Notes under the pieces: model-generated
The model's database searches: none
What the model was told of the DNA's origin: nothing
The model's input: only the letters and a program-made list of their open reading frames with translations
DNA from: Shewanella mangrovi
Lineage (GTDB): Bacteria; Pseudomonadota; Gammaproteobacteria; Enterobacterales; Shewanellaceae
DNA: 64,000 nt
Reading direction: 5' to 3'
Assembly: GCF_000753795.1 (NCBI RefSeq)
Contig: NZ_JPEO01000001.1
Span: 124,001-188,000, forward strand
Program-made: the position numbers and the translations under genes
Shown here: piece by piece, positions 55,198 through 64,000 of the stretch
How positions within the stretch are numbered: position 1 is the first letter of the stretch
Layout: every line of letters begins with the position of its first letter

Positions 55198-57024
55198 TTA
55201 TTGCAGCAGGTGATCCAGATGTGGCGCAAACTCGTCAGCGCTCATAAAACCTGTCACTCGCAGATCGTCACGCAGATTGCCGTCAGCATCGATAAACAGC
55301 AGCGTAGGTAGCCCCAGCACATCATAGGCATTGAGTAACTCTTCATCGGCTGGATTCATGTCAGTAACATCGGCTTGCAGTAGCACCATTTGTCCCATGC
55401 GTTGCTGCACCGCCGCGTCTTTAAAGGTGATGTTGGCAAACTCTTTACAGGCGACACACCAGTCGGCGTATAAGTCGAGCATCACAGGTTTACCTGCGGC
55501 TTTAGCCGCGGTTAACTCAGCTTTAAAGTCGGCAAGGGTTTTGATGGTTTTAAAACTGCCATGCTGCTCACTGCTCGTGCTTGCCTGATTAGAGAAGGAA
55601 TAGCCTAAATAGCCCATCACCGCTTGCAAGCCGTAGGAGAAACTGGCGAGTAACGCCAACAGCAACAGCACTTCACGGGCGGAGTTTTTCCAGCTCACTG
55701 CAGTTAGTTTATTTTGGTGTAGCAGATAGCCCACAAAGCAAATTGCCCACACAGTCCACAGTAGATCAGATACCAATCCTGGCCAGATCCGTCCTAGCAT
55801 AATGATGGCGACCATGATCAATAGGAAACCGAAGATATGCTTGACGATATTCATCCAAGCGCCGGCACGTGGCAGCAGTTTCCCGCCTGACGTTCCGATT
55901 AAGAGCAGCGGCAGTCCCATGCCCATACTGAGCACGTACAAGGTCACAAAGCCTTGCAGCAAGTCACCGCTTTGCGCCACATACACCAGCACGGCAGATA
56001 ATGGCGCAGTGGTACATGGTGAAGCGACTAAGCCAGACAGTACCCCCATGACGAACACGCCGCCGAGTTTACCACCTTGCTGTTTATTCGAGATGCCGGT
56101 GAGCTTTTCCTGCCAGCGTGAAGGCAGTTGCAACTCATACAGGCCAAACATCGACAAACTCAGCAACACAAACAGAATCGAGATGGCAATCAATACTGGC
56201 GGACTTTGCAGTGCCGCTTGGTATTTCATCCCCGCAGTTGCCACAATCAGGCCCAATACCGAGTAGGTGATCGCCATGCCCTGCACGTAGGTCATTGACA
56301 GGGTAAAGGCACGCGCGGTTGAGACCTTGCCACCTTGACCGACGATAATGCCCGATAAAATGGGGTACATAGGGAACACACAAGGTGTCAGTGCCAGCCC
56401 AATACCCAGTACAAAGAAAGAGACTAAGGTCAGTAGCCAGTTATCACCATGTACCAGTTTTTGCAGCAGCGAATCTTGTTCAGTGAGTGGTGCTTGTGTG
56501 GCGCTCACTGCCGCTGCGGTGGCGTTATCGCTGGCCGCAACGTTGGCGTTAGCTAATGTGCCATCGTTGGCAGCAACTTGTGTCAGCGGGACTTCACGGG
56601 TCGTTGGTGGGAAACACAATTTGCCTTCAGCACAGCCCATAAAGGTAACACTGAGCTTACCGTCAGCCGCGGCTTGTTTGAGGGCGACGGGAATCTCGAT
56701 ATAAGTGCGGTATACCTGCTGATTGCCAAAGTAATCATCGTGGTGATCTTCACCTGCAGGCTTAACGATATCGCCCAATTCGGCATTGCTGGCAGCAAAT
56801 TTGAGCTTATCGCGATACATATAATAACCATCGGCGATGACCCAGCTGAGGGTCACTTTATTGCCGTCTTGCATCGCTTCAAAGGCAAACGCCTTCTCCA
56901 CTGGCATTAATTCAGGTTCACTTTTGAGGAACGGAAATGCTTTGGTGAGGCTGTTTTCGGCCTGAACTGCAGTGGTTACCAGCACCAATACACCAAGCAG
57001 CAGGGGGAGCAGTCGTTTCATCAT
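55198..57024 (-). CDS. dsbD: DsbD, thiol:disulfide interchange protein
   Basis: A 608-residue inner-membrane protein that carries electrons from cytoplasmic thioredoxin to periplasmic DsbC, DsbG and cytochrome c maturation. Signal peptide (LLPLLLGVLVLVTTAVQA), N-domain with the Cys pair CAEGKLC, eight-helix core with the two Cys in LTPCVFPM and ASPCTTAPL, and a C-terminal thioredoxin domain with DWCVACKEF. I start at ATG 57024, overlapping the cutA stop; the next ATG 57021 is equally possible. Confidence 0.95.
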   Translation of the reverse strand: MMKRLLPLLLGVLVLVTTAVQAENSLTKAFPFLKSEPELMPVEKAFAFEAMQDGNKVTLSWVIADGYYMYRDKLKFAASNAELGDIVKPAGEDHHDDYFGNQQVYRTYIEIPVALKQAAADGKLSVTFMGCAEGKLCFPPTTREVPLTQVAANDGTLANANVAASDNATAAAVSATQAPLTEQDSLLQKLVHGDNWLLTLVSFFVLGIGLALTPCVFPMYPILSGIIVGQGGKVSTARAFTLSMTYVQGMAITYSVLGLIVATAGMKYQAALQSPPVLIAISILFVLLSLSMFGLYELQLPSRWQEKLTGISNKQQGGKLGGVFVMGVLSGLVASPCTTAPLSAVLVYVAQSGDLLQGFVTLYVLSMGMGLPLLLIGTSGGKLLPRAGAWMNIVKHIFGFLLIMVAIIMLGRIWPGLVSDLLWTVWAICFVGYLLHQNKLTAVSWKNSAREVLLLLALLASFSYGLQAVMGYLGYSFSNQASTSSEQHGSFKTIKTLADFKAELTAAKAAGKPVMLDLYADWCVACKEFANITFKDAAVQQRMGQMVLLQADVTDMNPADEELLNAYDVLGLPTLLFIDADGNLRDDLRVTGFMSADEFAPHLDHLLQ

Positions 57025-57350
57025 TTTGTGTTGTCTTTGATCCAATCCAGATACGCAGGGAACCCCGCCGTGGCCGTCACTGCCAGCAGTTCGGGTACGT
57101 CGTAGGGATGAAGGGCAACTAATCGTTGCGCTAATGCTTGATAGACACTGGCAGAACATTTGAGTTGCATGGCGACTTCAGTTTCGTGACAGATCTCGCC
57201 TTGCCAGCGGTAGATGGAGGTCATAGGTGCAGACACTTGCACACAGGCCGCCAAATTTTCTCTGACTAAAGTATCCGCTACAGCAAGCGCTGTTTCCCTA
57301 TCGGGAAAGCTACTAAAAACCAGCAGTGCGTCAGTGTTTGAATCCGCCAT
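57021..57350 (-). CDS. cutA: CutA divalent-ion tolerance protein
   Basis: A 109-residue CutA1 protein, a ferredoxin-like trimer linked to copper tolerance. Conserved parts are LVFSSFPDRETALAVADTLV, LAACVQVSAPMTSIYRW and HPYDVPELL. AGGAG lies four bases before the ATG. It overlaps dsbD, as usual in this group. Confidence 0.95.
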   Translation of the reverse strand: MADSNTDALLVFSSFPDRETALAVADTLVRENLAACVQVSAPMTSIYRWQGEICHETEVAMQLKCSASVYQALAQRLVALHPYDVPELLAVTATAGFPAYLDWIKDNTK

Positions 57351-57538
57351 AAAACTCCTGAAAACCGAGAGTTAGCATCAGCTCTATCCCGTGACAGGCC
57401 ATCTACTTTACGTGTTTTACAGTAAAAGTGCATTAAGCGTTTGCTGAAACAGTGAGCTTAGGCGGCAAATGCTAAGGCTTGAAATTTGTGGCCAAAGCCC
57501 CCAAGTTATGGGTAACACTCGTAGATTAAGTGAATGTC

Positions 57539-58090
57539 ATGCCATTTCTGTTTTTACTGTTACTATTTTTGGTCCCGGCGATGGAAGTTTCGCTGATGAT
57601 GCGCGTCAGCGAAGTCATTGGTGGCTGGAATACGTTGGCATTAGTCATTCTTACCGCGGTGGTGGGGGTCTCTTTAGTTCGCAGCCAAGGCATCGTCACG
57701 CTGATGAGCGTGCAACGCAAATTGGCATACGGAGAAGTACCGGGGCAGGAGATTGTCGAAGGCATGATGTTGGCGTTAGCCGGAGTATTACTGCTGATCC
57801 CAGGTTTTATGACCGACTTAATTGGGTTGTTGATGCTGACGCCTTTTACACGTGCGCCAATTGCTAAGCTGGTGTTGAAGCGTTTGCAGTTGCAAGTGGT
57901 GACCAGCCGTTTTGGTCAGGGCAATAATCCCTTTTCACAGGGGCCATTTCAGGGCGACTTCTCGCGTCCACGACAAGACGATGATGTGATTGATGGTGAA
58001 TATGAGCGTAAGCCTGATGAAGTGAGTCCAGAGGCGCGTTTAAAAGATGATAAAGCGACTGATGATGAACAGCAGCCTCCAAAATCTTAA
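57539..58090 (+). CDS. fxsA: FxsA membrane protein
   Basis: A 183-residue membrane protein of the FxsA family, known for relieving F-exclusion of phage T7 in E. coli. Three to four helices (FLFLLLLFLVPAMEVSLMM, LALVILTAVVGVSLVRSQG, MLALAGVLLLIPGFMTDLIG) and an acidic, polar C-terminal tail with DGEYERK. The start is ATG 57539 or GTG 57530; neither has a strong ribosome site. It lies near groESL, as in other gammaproteobacteria. Confidence 0.9.
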   Translation: MPFLFLLLLFLVPAMEVSLMMRVSEVIGGWNTLALVILTAVVGVSLVRSQGIVTLMSVQRKLAYGEVPGQEIVEGMMLALAGVLLLIPGFMTDLIGLLMLTPFTRAPIAKLVLKRLQLQVVTSRFGQGNNPFSQGPFQGDFSRPRQDDDVIDGEYERKPDEVSPEARLKDDKATDDEQQPPKS

Positions 58091-58104
58091 CCTCTGATAC
58101 GATG

Positions 58105-58134
58105 AAAAAAGTCCGCAATTAGCGGACTTTTTTT
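58105..58134. terminator. Bidirectional terminator between fxsA and the MATE gene
   Basis: AAAAAAGTCCGC and GCGGACTTTTTTT around AATTA. Confidence 0.92.
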
Positions 58135-58141
58135 ATGGCGT

Positions 58142-59533
58142 TCATTTTCCTATGGTCTGATCAGACTCCACTATCGAGCCACACGGCGAGTGGCGGATCT
58201 CTTGAGGCTCTTTCACCTTGAGCGCGATAAAGTAACACACCACACCGGCGATGAAATTGGTGACTGGCAGCGCCAGCATCAGCCCTTTAATTCCACCAAG
58301 GTAAGCCCCCACTGCGGCGAGCGGCAGCATCAGAACGAACAAACGCAACAGATTGAGCACCAGCGACGCCATTGGGCGGTGATAAGCATTCAACGCTGTG
58401 GCCACAATAATGATGGTGCCAAGTGGTCCGTAGGCTAGTGGCAGAAACTGTAAATAAAAGGTCAGCCAAGTGAGCACTTGTGGATCGTCACTAAATAGCC
58501 CGGCAATCGGCGCGGCAAAGCAGACCAGCGGAATATACAGCAGAGTTTGAAATACCAGTACAAAGCGAATGGCCAGTAACAGCGCCTGTCGTGCCCGTTC
58601 TGGTTGCCCGGCACCTAAGTTTTGCGCGACAAACGGCACCACGCTGGAAGACAGCGCCATCGCCACAATCAGCATCACCGACTCTAACCGTGTACCAGCA
58701 CCAAACGCCGCCACCGCGGTGTGATCCATTCGCGCCAGCATCGCCATGATCACCGCATTGGCCAACGGATTAATCAGATTCATCAGTGCTGCTGGTTGGG
58801 CAATATGCGCCAAACGGCGCCAGTTGACGCGGTAACGTGTCACGCAGATACGCGCGGTGCTCAGCAAGTGCCGCTTGATGATCAGTAGGTAGCCTGACAA
58901 GCCTAAGGCCACCACCCACGAAATGACACTGGCAATGGCGGCACCTTGCAGCTCCATGCGTGGAAATGGTCCGATACCGAAAATTAGCAGCGGATCCAGC
59001 AGCAAATTGATCAGCGCCGCTAGCGCTAAAATCTTAGCTGGCGATTTTGTGTCGCCGGTGGCTTTTAGCCCTTGGTTACCGACCATCTGCAGCACCAAAA
59101 TGGGCACTCCGATAAACCAGGGTTGCATATAATGATGGATAAGTGGCAGCAAACTATCTGATGCGCCTAGCAGGCTAAACAGCGGTCGAAACAGTAGACT
59201 ACCGAGTAGCGACAGTGCCGCAGTAATCAAAAAACTGAGCAACAGTGCATCGTGCAAAAACACTTTGGCTAACGGTGCATGACCGCCGCCGATTAAACGC
59301 CCCAAATTGGTGGACACGCCCGCACCAATCCCGATAGCGATACTGATGATCACTAAGGTAATGGGAAAGGTAAAACTGATAGCGGCCAGCGCCTCAGTTC
59401 CAAGACGACTGACAAAAAAGGTATCAACCAGATTAAAACCGAGTACCGTCAGAATGCCCAGCATATTGGGCAGGCTCATGTTGAGCAGCACACGACCGAT
59501 TGGCTGGCTGAGCAGCCCGTGTCTGTCTCTCAT
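58142..59533 (-). CDS. MATE-family efflux transporter
   Basis: A 463-residue multidrug and toxin extrusion pump with about twelve helices in two related halves (LNMSLPNMLGILTVLGFNLVD; LAHIAQPAALMNLINPLAN). It exchanges drugs for Na+ or H+. I start at ATG 59533 (RDRHGLLSQPIGRVLL), where the family begins; the frame is open 33 codons further up. Drug range unknown. Confidence 0.88.
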   Translation of the reverse strand: MRDRHGLLSQPIGRVLLNMSLPNMLGILTVLGFNLVDTFFVSRLGTEALAAISFTFPITLVIISIAIGIGAGVSTNLGRLIGGGHAPLAKVFLHDALLLSFLITAALSLLGSLLFRPLFSLLGASDSLLPLIHHYMQPWFIGVPILVLQMVGNQGLKATGDTKSPAKILALAALINLLLDPLLIFGIGPFPRMELQGAAIASVISWVVALGLSGYLLIIKRHLLSTARICVTRYRVNWRRLAHIAQPAALMNLINPLANAVIMAMLARMDHTAVAAFGAGTRLESVMLIVAMALSSSVVPFVAQNLGAGQPERARQALLLAIRFVLVFQTLLYIPLVCFAAPIAGLFSDDPQVLTWLTFYLQFLPLAYGPLGTIIIVATALNAYHRPMASLVLNLLRLFVLMLPLAAVGAYLGGIKGLMLALPVTNFIAGVVCYFIALKVKEPQEIRHSPCGSIVESDQTIGK

Positions 59534-59685
59534 TGTCAGTACTACCCCGTGAGAAAAATAAAAAAGAGAGGAAAAGCGCCTCGCGTCGGCGCTGATTTTA
59601 TCAGGATTCATCGCTGGCGGACAAAACCTCAATTCGGAAAGACTGATTTAGCGCCAAAAAAATTAAAAATTTTTTCGATCTGGCA

Positions 59686-59713
59686 CTTGGAAGTGGCAAA
59701 TGCGGCCCCATAT
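59686..59713 (+). promoter_or_regulatory. Sigma-32 heat-shock promoter of groESL
   Basis: CTTGGAA (59686-59692), 13 bases, then CCCCATAT (59706-59713): close to the RpoH consensus CTTGAAA-N13/14-CCCCATNT. Confidence 0.9.
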
Positions 59714-59811
59714 ACAGACCATCAAGCGACGACTCGGACAGTCGGCGCAGTTATTAACCTGTAATATCGCCTAAATAATGTTGGGCAAAACGTCATTAGG
59801 AGAATCCATAA

Positions 59812-60102
59812 ATGAATATTCGTCCATTACATGACCGCGTGATTGTAAAACGTCTGGAAGTGGAAGCCACTTCAGCGGGCGGCATTGTGTTGACTGGCAG
59901 CGCGGCCGAAAAATCTAGCCGTGCCGAAGTTCTGGCAGTAGGCAATGGCCGGATCTTGGAAAATGGCGAAGTGCGGCCGCTGGATGTGAAAGTTGGTGAT
60001 GTAGTGATCTTCAATGAAGGTTACGGCGTGAAGAAAGAAAAGATCGACGGTGAAGAAGTGTTGATCCTGTCTGAATCAGATCTGATGGCTATCGTAGACT
60101 AA
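59812..60102 (+). CDS. groES: GroES co-chaperonin
   Basis: A 96-residue lid of the GroEL chamber: [14 protein letters not shown], the mobile loop around [19 protein letters not shown], and the C-terminal [15 protein letters not shown] precedes the ATG. It is transcribed with groEL from a heat-shock promoter. Confidence 0.98.
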   Translation: MNIRPLHDRVIVKRLEVEATSAGGIVLTGSAAEKSSRAEVLAVGNGRILENGEVRPLDVKVGDVVIFNEGYGVKKEKIDGEEVLILSESDLMAIVD

Positions 60103-60146
60103 GCCACTTTCTAACCATAAGACATTCCAACGAATTAACGTATTAA

Positions 60147-61802
<1,656 letters not shown>

Positions 61803-62164
61803 TCCATCATCGCTGACCGATGAATTGAGTTCGGCTCAATTCATCACCCAGACGCAACAAAACCCTCGAACGTCAGTTCGGGGGTTTTGTCTTTTTTGCC
61901 TGAACATGCAGAGCTTGGGTCAATGTCAGCGGGGAATATTTTGCAAATCGAGATGACCTCCCAGCAGATTTCAATTCTCGTAATGGGCGTTGATAGTTGC
62001 TTTAGCAATCGCTGCTGTTAGCTATCACGCATTCTGAGTGATGCTTGTGAGCTGCTTTAAAAATCGACAACTTACTTGTTAGTAACTTGGCAGGAATACT
62101 CTAAGGTTTAAACATCGCGTCAAGAGTCGCAAAGGAGTGCTGACGTCAATTACATGGAGGATTT
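61803..62164. other. groEL 3' region: hairpin, terminator, then no recognised feature
   Basis: TGAATTGAG / CTCAATTCA around TTCGG (61821-61843) forms a first hairpin without a T run. The terminator (61858-61897) follows. From 61898 to 62155 I see no gene or RNA. Confidence 0.6.
61858..61897 (+). terminator. Terminator of groESL
   Basis: CAAAACCC-TCGAAC and GTTCGG-GGGTTTTG form a long stem around GTCA, followed by TCTTTTTT. Confidence 0.9.
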
Positions 62165-62449
62165 ATGGATATGACAGATAAAGAGTTCATTACTGAGGTT
62201 GAGCGCTACTACTGCAAGCAGCAACGCTCCAAATGGCAGTCGCTGCTTTGTGGTTTTGGACTGATGGCGCTGACATTATTTGGGCGTGAGTGGTTGGTTG
62301 GCATTGACGAAGAGCTTCCAACGGTATTTTCAATGTCAGCCGGACTGAGTTTCGCCTTCTTCCTCATCAATTACTGGGGGACACCTGCCGATAAACTGCT
62401 GGGGGAAGCGGTAGAGATACTGACGAAGTATCGAAAGTTCAGAGGATAA
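62165..62449 (+). CDS. Small membrane protein, unknown function
   Basis: A 94-residue protein with two hydrophobic helices (SLLCGFGLMALTLFG and VFSMSAGLSFAFFLINYWG) between polar ends. GGAGG is four bases before the ATG, which supports it as a real gene. No family recognised. Confidence 0.65.
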   Translation: MDMTDKEFITEVERYYCKQQRSKWQSLLCGFGLMALTLFGREWLVGIDEELPTVFSMSAGLSFAFFLINYWGTPADKLLGEAVEILTKYRKFRG

Positions 62450-62454
62450 CCCCG

Positions 62455-62643
62455 CTAGGGTTGCTTGTTTTGGCAATTTCTCTGCAAATTATTCAGCACT
62501 CTGACGCTTGTTGGAGTGCTTTCATGTGTTAACCGCAAAAGCCACTGTTCACACATTTCACTCTGGATCTCAATCCAATGTTCATTGCTGACAGACACTT
62601 CGTCCTCGCATGGCGCAGTGATAATTCCGTTCACTTTCATCAT
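62455..62643 (-). CDS. Possible small protein, unknown
   Basis: A 62-residue frame with natural-looking composition (NEHWIEIQSEMCEQWLLRL) on the strand opposite its neighbours. It has no ribosome site and lies in the leader of the oxidoreductase gene, so it could be a remnant or chance. Confidence 0.3.
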   Translation of the reverse strand: MMKVNGIITAPCEDEVSVSNEHWIEIQSEMCEQWLLRLTHESTPTSVRVLNNLQRNCQNKQP

Positions 62644-62737
62644 GGTTTTCTATCGACAGACGTGTTCGCCAATACTAGGCTGGGCTCTGTCTTTGCTGGC
62701 GCTCGGGGAGCGCATCAGCGTATTTAAAGGAGCGACT

Positions 62738-63751
62738 ATGAAAGGCATGATTTTGAAACAACCCGGCGGCTTTGAGCAGATCTGCTTGAGTGAGCTGGCT
62801 GATCCAGGTCAACCTGGTCCGGGAGAAATCCGAGTGGCCATCAAGGCAAGTTCGCTCAATTTCCATGACTTATTAGTGGCTAACGGCACAGTGCCAACCG
62901 CCGAAAATCGCATCTTGATGTCAGATGGTGCCGGTGTGGTGGATGCCATAGGTGAAGGTGTCGAGGAGTTCGCAGTAGGTGATGCCGTGGTTTCCACTTT
63001 TTTCCCTAACTGGGTTGCTGGGAAACCGTTTGCAGGTGTCGGGCATTTTGGGTTTACGCCGGGCGACGGCTCCGAGGGAATGGCGGCAGAATATGTTGTG
63101 CGTCCGCTGAGAGCCTTTACTAAAGCGCCTAAAGGATGGACACATGCAGAAAGCGCGACGATTACGACTGCCGCGTTAACCGCTTGGCGGGCATTGGTGG
63201 TCGATGGCCAGTTAAAAGCAGGGGAGACTGTGTTAACGATGGGCACAGGCGGCGTATCGATTGCCGCGATGCAACTCGCGAAAGCAATGGGCGCACGGGT
63301 GATTGCCACCTCATCCTCTGATGCAAAGCTGGCTAAGGTTAAAGCGCTGGGAGCGGACGCGGTGGTGAACTATAAAACACATCCAGAGTGGTCGCAGGAG
63401 GTGCTGCGCCTGACGAATGGCGAAGGCGTTGACCATGTGGTAGAAGTCGGTGGCCCTGGTACGTTGGCACAATCGATTTCCTCGGTAAAAGTGGGCGGGC
63501 ATATTGCCTTGATTGGGGTGCTGACCGGTGTGCAAGGCGAGGTACCAACGGCCCTGCTGATGGCGAAACAAGCCCGCCTGCAAGGGTTAATTGTTGCGAG
63601 CCGGCGTGATCAACAAGAATTTATTGCGGCCTTGGAAGTCAATGGTATTCGTCCTGTGATTGACAGCACTTTGCCATTTGCACAACTTGCGGACGCTTTT
63701 GCGCACCAACTGAGTGGCAAGCATTTCGGCAAAATCTGTGTAGAGTGGTAA
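62738..63751 (+). CDS. Medium-chain NAD(P)-dependent alcohol dehydrogenase/quinone oxidoreductase
   Basis: A 337-residue MDR reductase without zinc ligands in the usual places. GROES-like start (ASSLNFHDLLVANG, MSDGAGVVDAIGEGV), then the cofactor site ETVLTMGTGGVSIAAMQLAKAMG and VVEVGGPGTLAQS. The start is ATG 62738, five bases after AAAGGAG; the frame is open 91 codons upstream but those codons do not look coding. Related to YogA-like and zeta-crystallin-like enzymes; substrate unknown. Confidence 0.88.
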   Translation: MKGMILKQPGGFEQICLSELADPGQPGPGEIRVAIKASSLNFHDLLVANGTVPTAENRILMSDGAGVVDAIGEGVEEFAVGDAVVSTFFPNWVAGKPFAGVGHFGFTPGDGSEGMAAEYVVRPLRAFTKAPKGWTHAESATITTAALTAWRALVVDGQLKAGETVLTMGTGGVSIAAMQLAKAMGARVIATSSSDAKLAKVKALGADAVVNYKTHPEWSQEVLRLTNGEGVDHVVEVGGPGTLAQSISSVKVGGHIALIGVLTGVQGEVPTALLMAKQARLQGLIVASRRDQQEFIAALEVNGIRPVIDSTLPFAQLADAFAHQLSGKHFGKICVEW

Positions 63752-63782
63752 GTGATATTGTTGTTCGCGAAGGTGAATCACT

Positions 63783-63808
63783 AAAAAGAAGGCTACGGCC
63801 TTCTTTTT
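63783..63808 (+). terminator. Terminator after the MDR gene
   Basis: AAAAAGAAGGC and GCCTTCTTTTT around TACG. Confidence 0.9.
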
Positions 63809-63921
63809 AGATGTCGAGTGTCCTTTACATTAGGGATTAGGTTTATCTTATTGAAAATAATACGGTTTAAAAATAGGATAAGCATGGCGGCTTATTTGAT
63901 TGATAAATGGAGTTTATTCAT

Positions 63922-64000
63922 ATGGAAACGGCTCGTGCGATAACTGATTTAGCGCCTGCTTTAGCCTTAGTGCTGGCATATATTTCGGTGCCAATAATGC
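63922..64000 (+). CDS. Start of an unknown gene, cut by the window edge
   Basis: ATG 63922 follows GGAG by nine bases and is open to the edge: METARAITDLAPALALVLAY and on. The hydrophobic stretch suggests a membrane or exported protein. Too short to name. Confidence 0.5.
   Translation, partial: METARAITDLAPALALVLAYISVPIM

Overview
The window looks like a chromosomal segment of a Shewanella-type marine gammaproteobacterium. The evidence is gene order and content: metF, deaD, uvrA, an MFS gene and ssb on one side; cutA, dsbD, fxsA and groESL on the other; and anaerobic respiration genes (a separate flavoprotein plus tetraheme cytochrome, and a selenocysteine formate dehydrogenase). I infer the genus from remembered gene order and protein similarity; no search was run.

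Layout. 1-6 kb: end of metF, a SlyA-like regulator with an HlyD/DUF2955 export pair, then a hosA regulator divergent from a three-gene hydroxyaryl decarboxylase operon with two matching operators. 6-21 kb: housekeeping genes (deaD, uvrA, LysR/OYE pair, yajR-like, ssb, a mechanosensitive channel, a U32-family protein). 21-28.4 kb: an accessory region. It holds minus-strand integron-type gene cassettes with two recognisable attC sites but no integrase, a MerR/hydrolase pair, two inverted copies of a structured ~90-170 bp repeat, and two clusters of palindromic boxes. Each box cluster starts at a cassette edge with nearly the same 14-base junction. Several cassette proteins are unknown; two look HEPN-like.

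28.4-38.4 kb: an M14 peptidase, a GH43 enzyme, and a porin / tetraheme cytochrome / flavoprotein operon that looks like a periplasmic reductase for a non-fumarate acceptor. A solitary AAA-type ATPase with a base-composition shift follows. 38.4-48.9 kb: a self-contained formate dehydrogenase and selenocysteine module. fdnG (in-frame TGA with a SECIS hairpin), fdnH, fdnI, fdhE, selA and selB lie in line, fdhD follows, and tRNA-Sec (selC) sits on the opposite strand inside the 3' part of the selB reading frame. Enzyme, maturation factors, Sec synthase, Sec elongation factor and Sec tRNA are therefore all within 10 kb, behind a CRP-like promoter region.

49-64 kb: a quinone oxidoreductase, an acidic-tailed small protein, galK-galM-DUF2391, a CPA2 antiporter, cutA-dsbD, fxsA, a MATE pump, groESL behind a sigma-32 promoter, a small membrane protein, a second MDR oxidoreductase, and the start of an unknown gene at the right edge.
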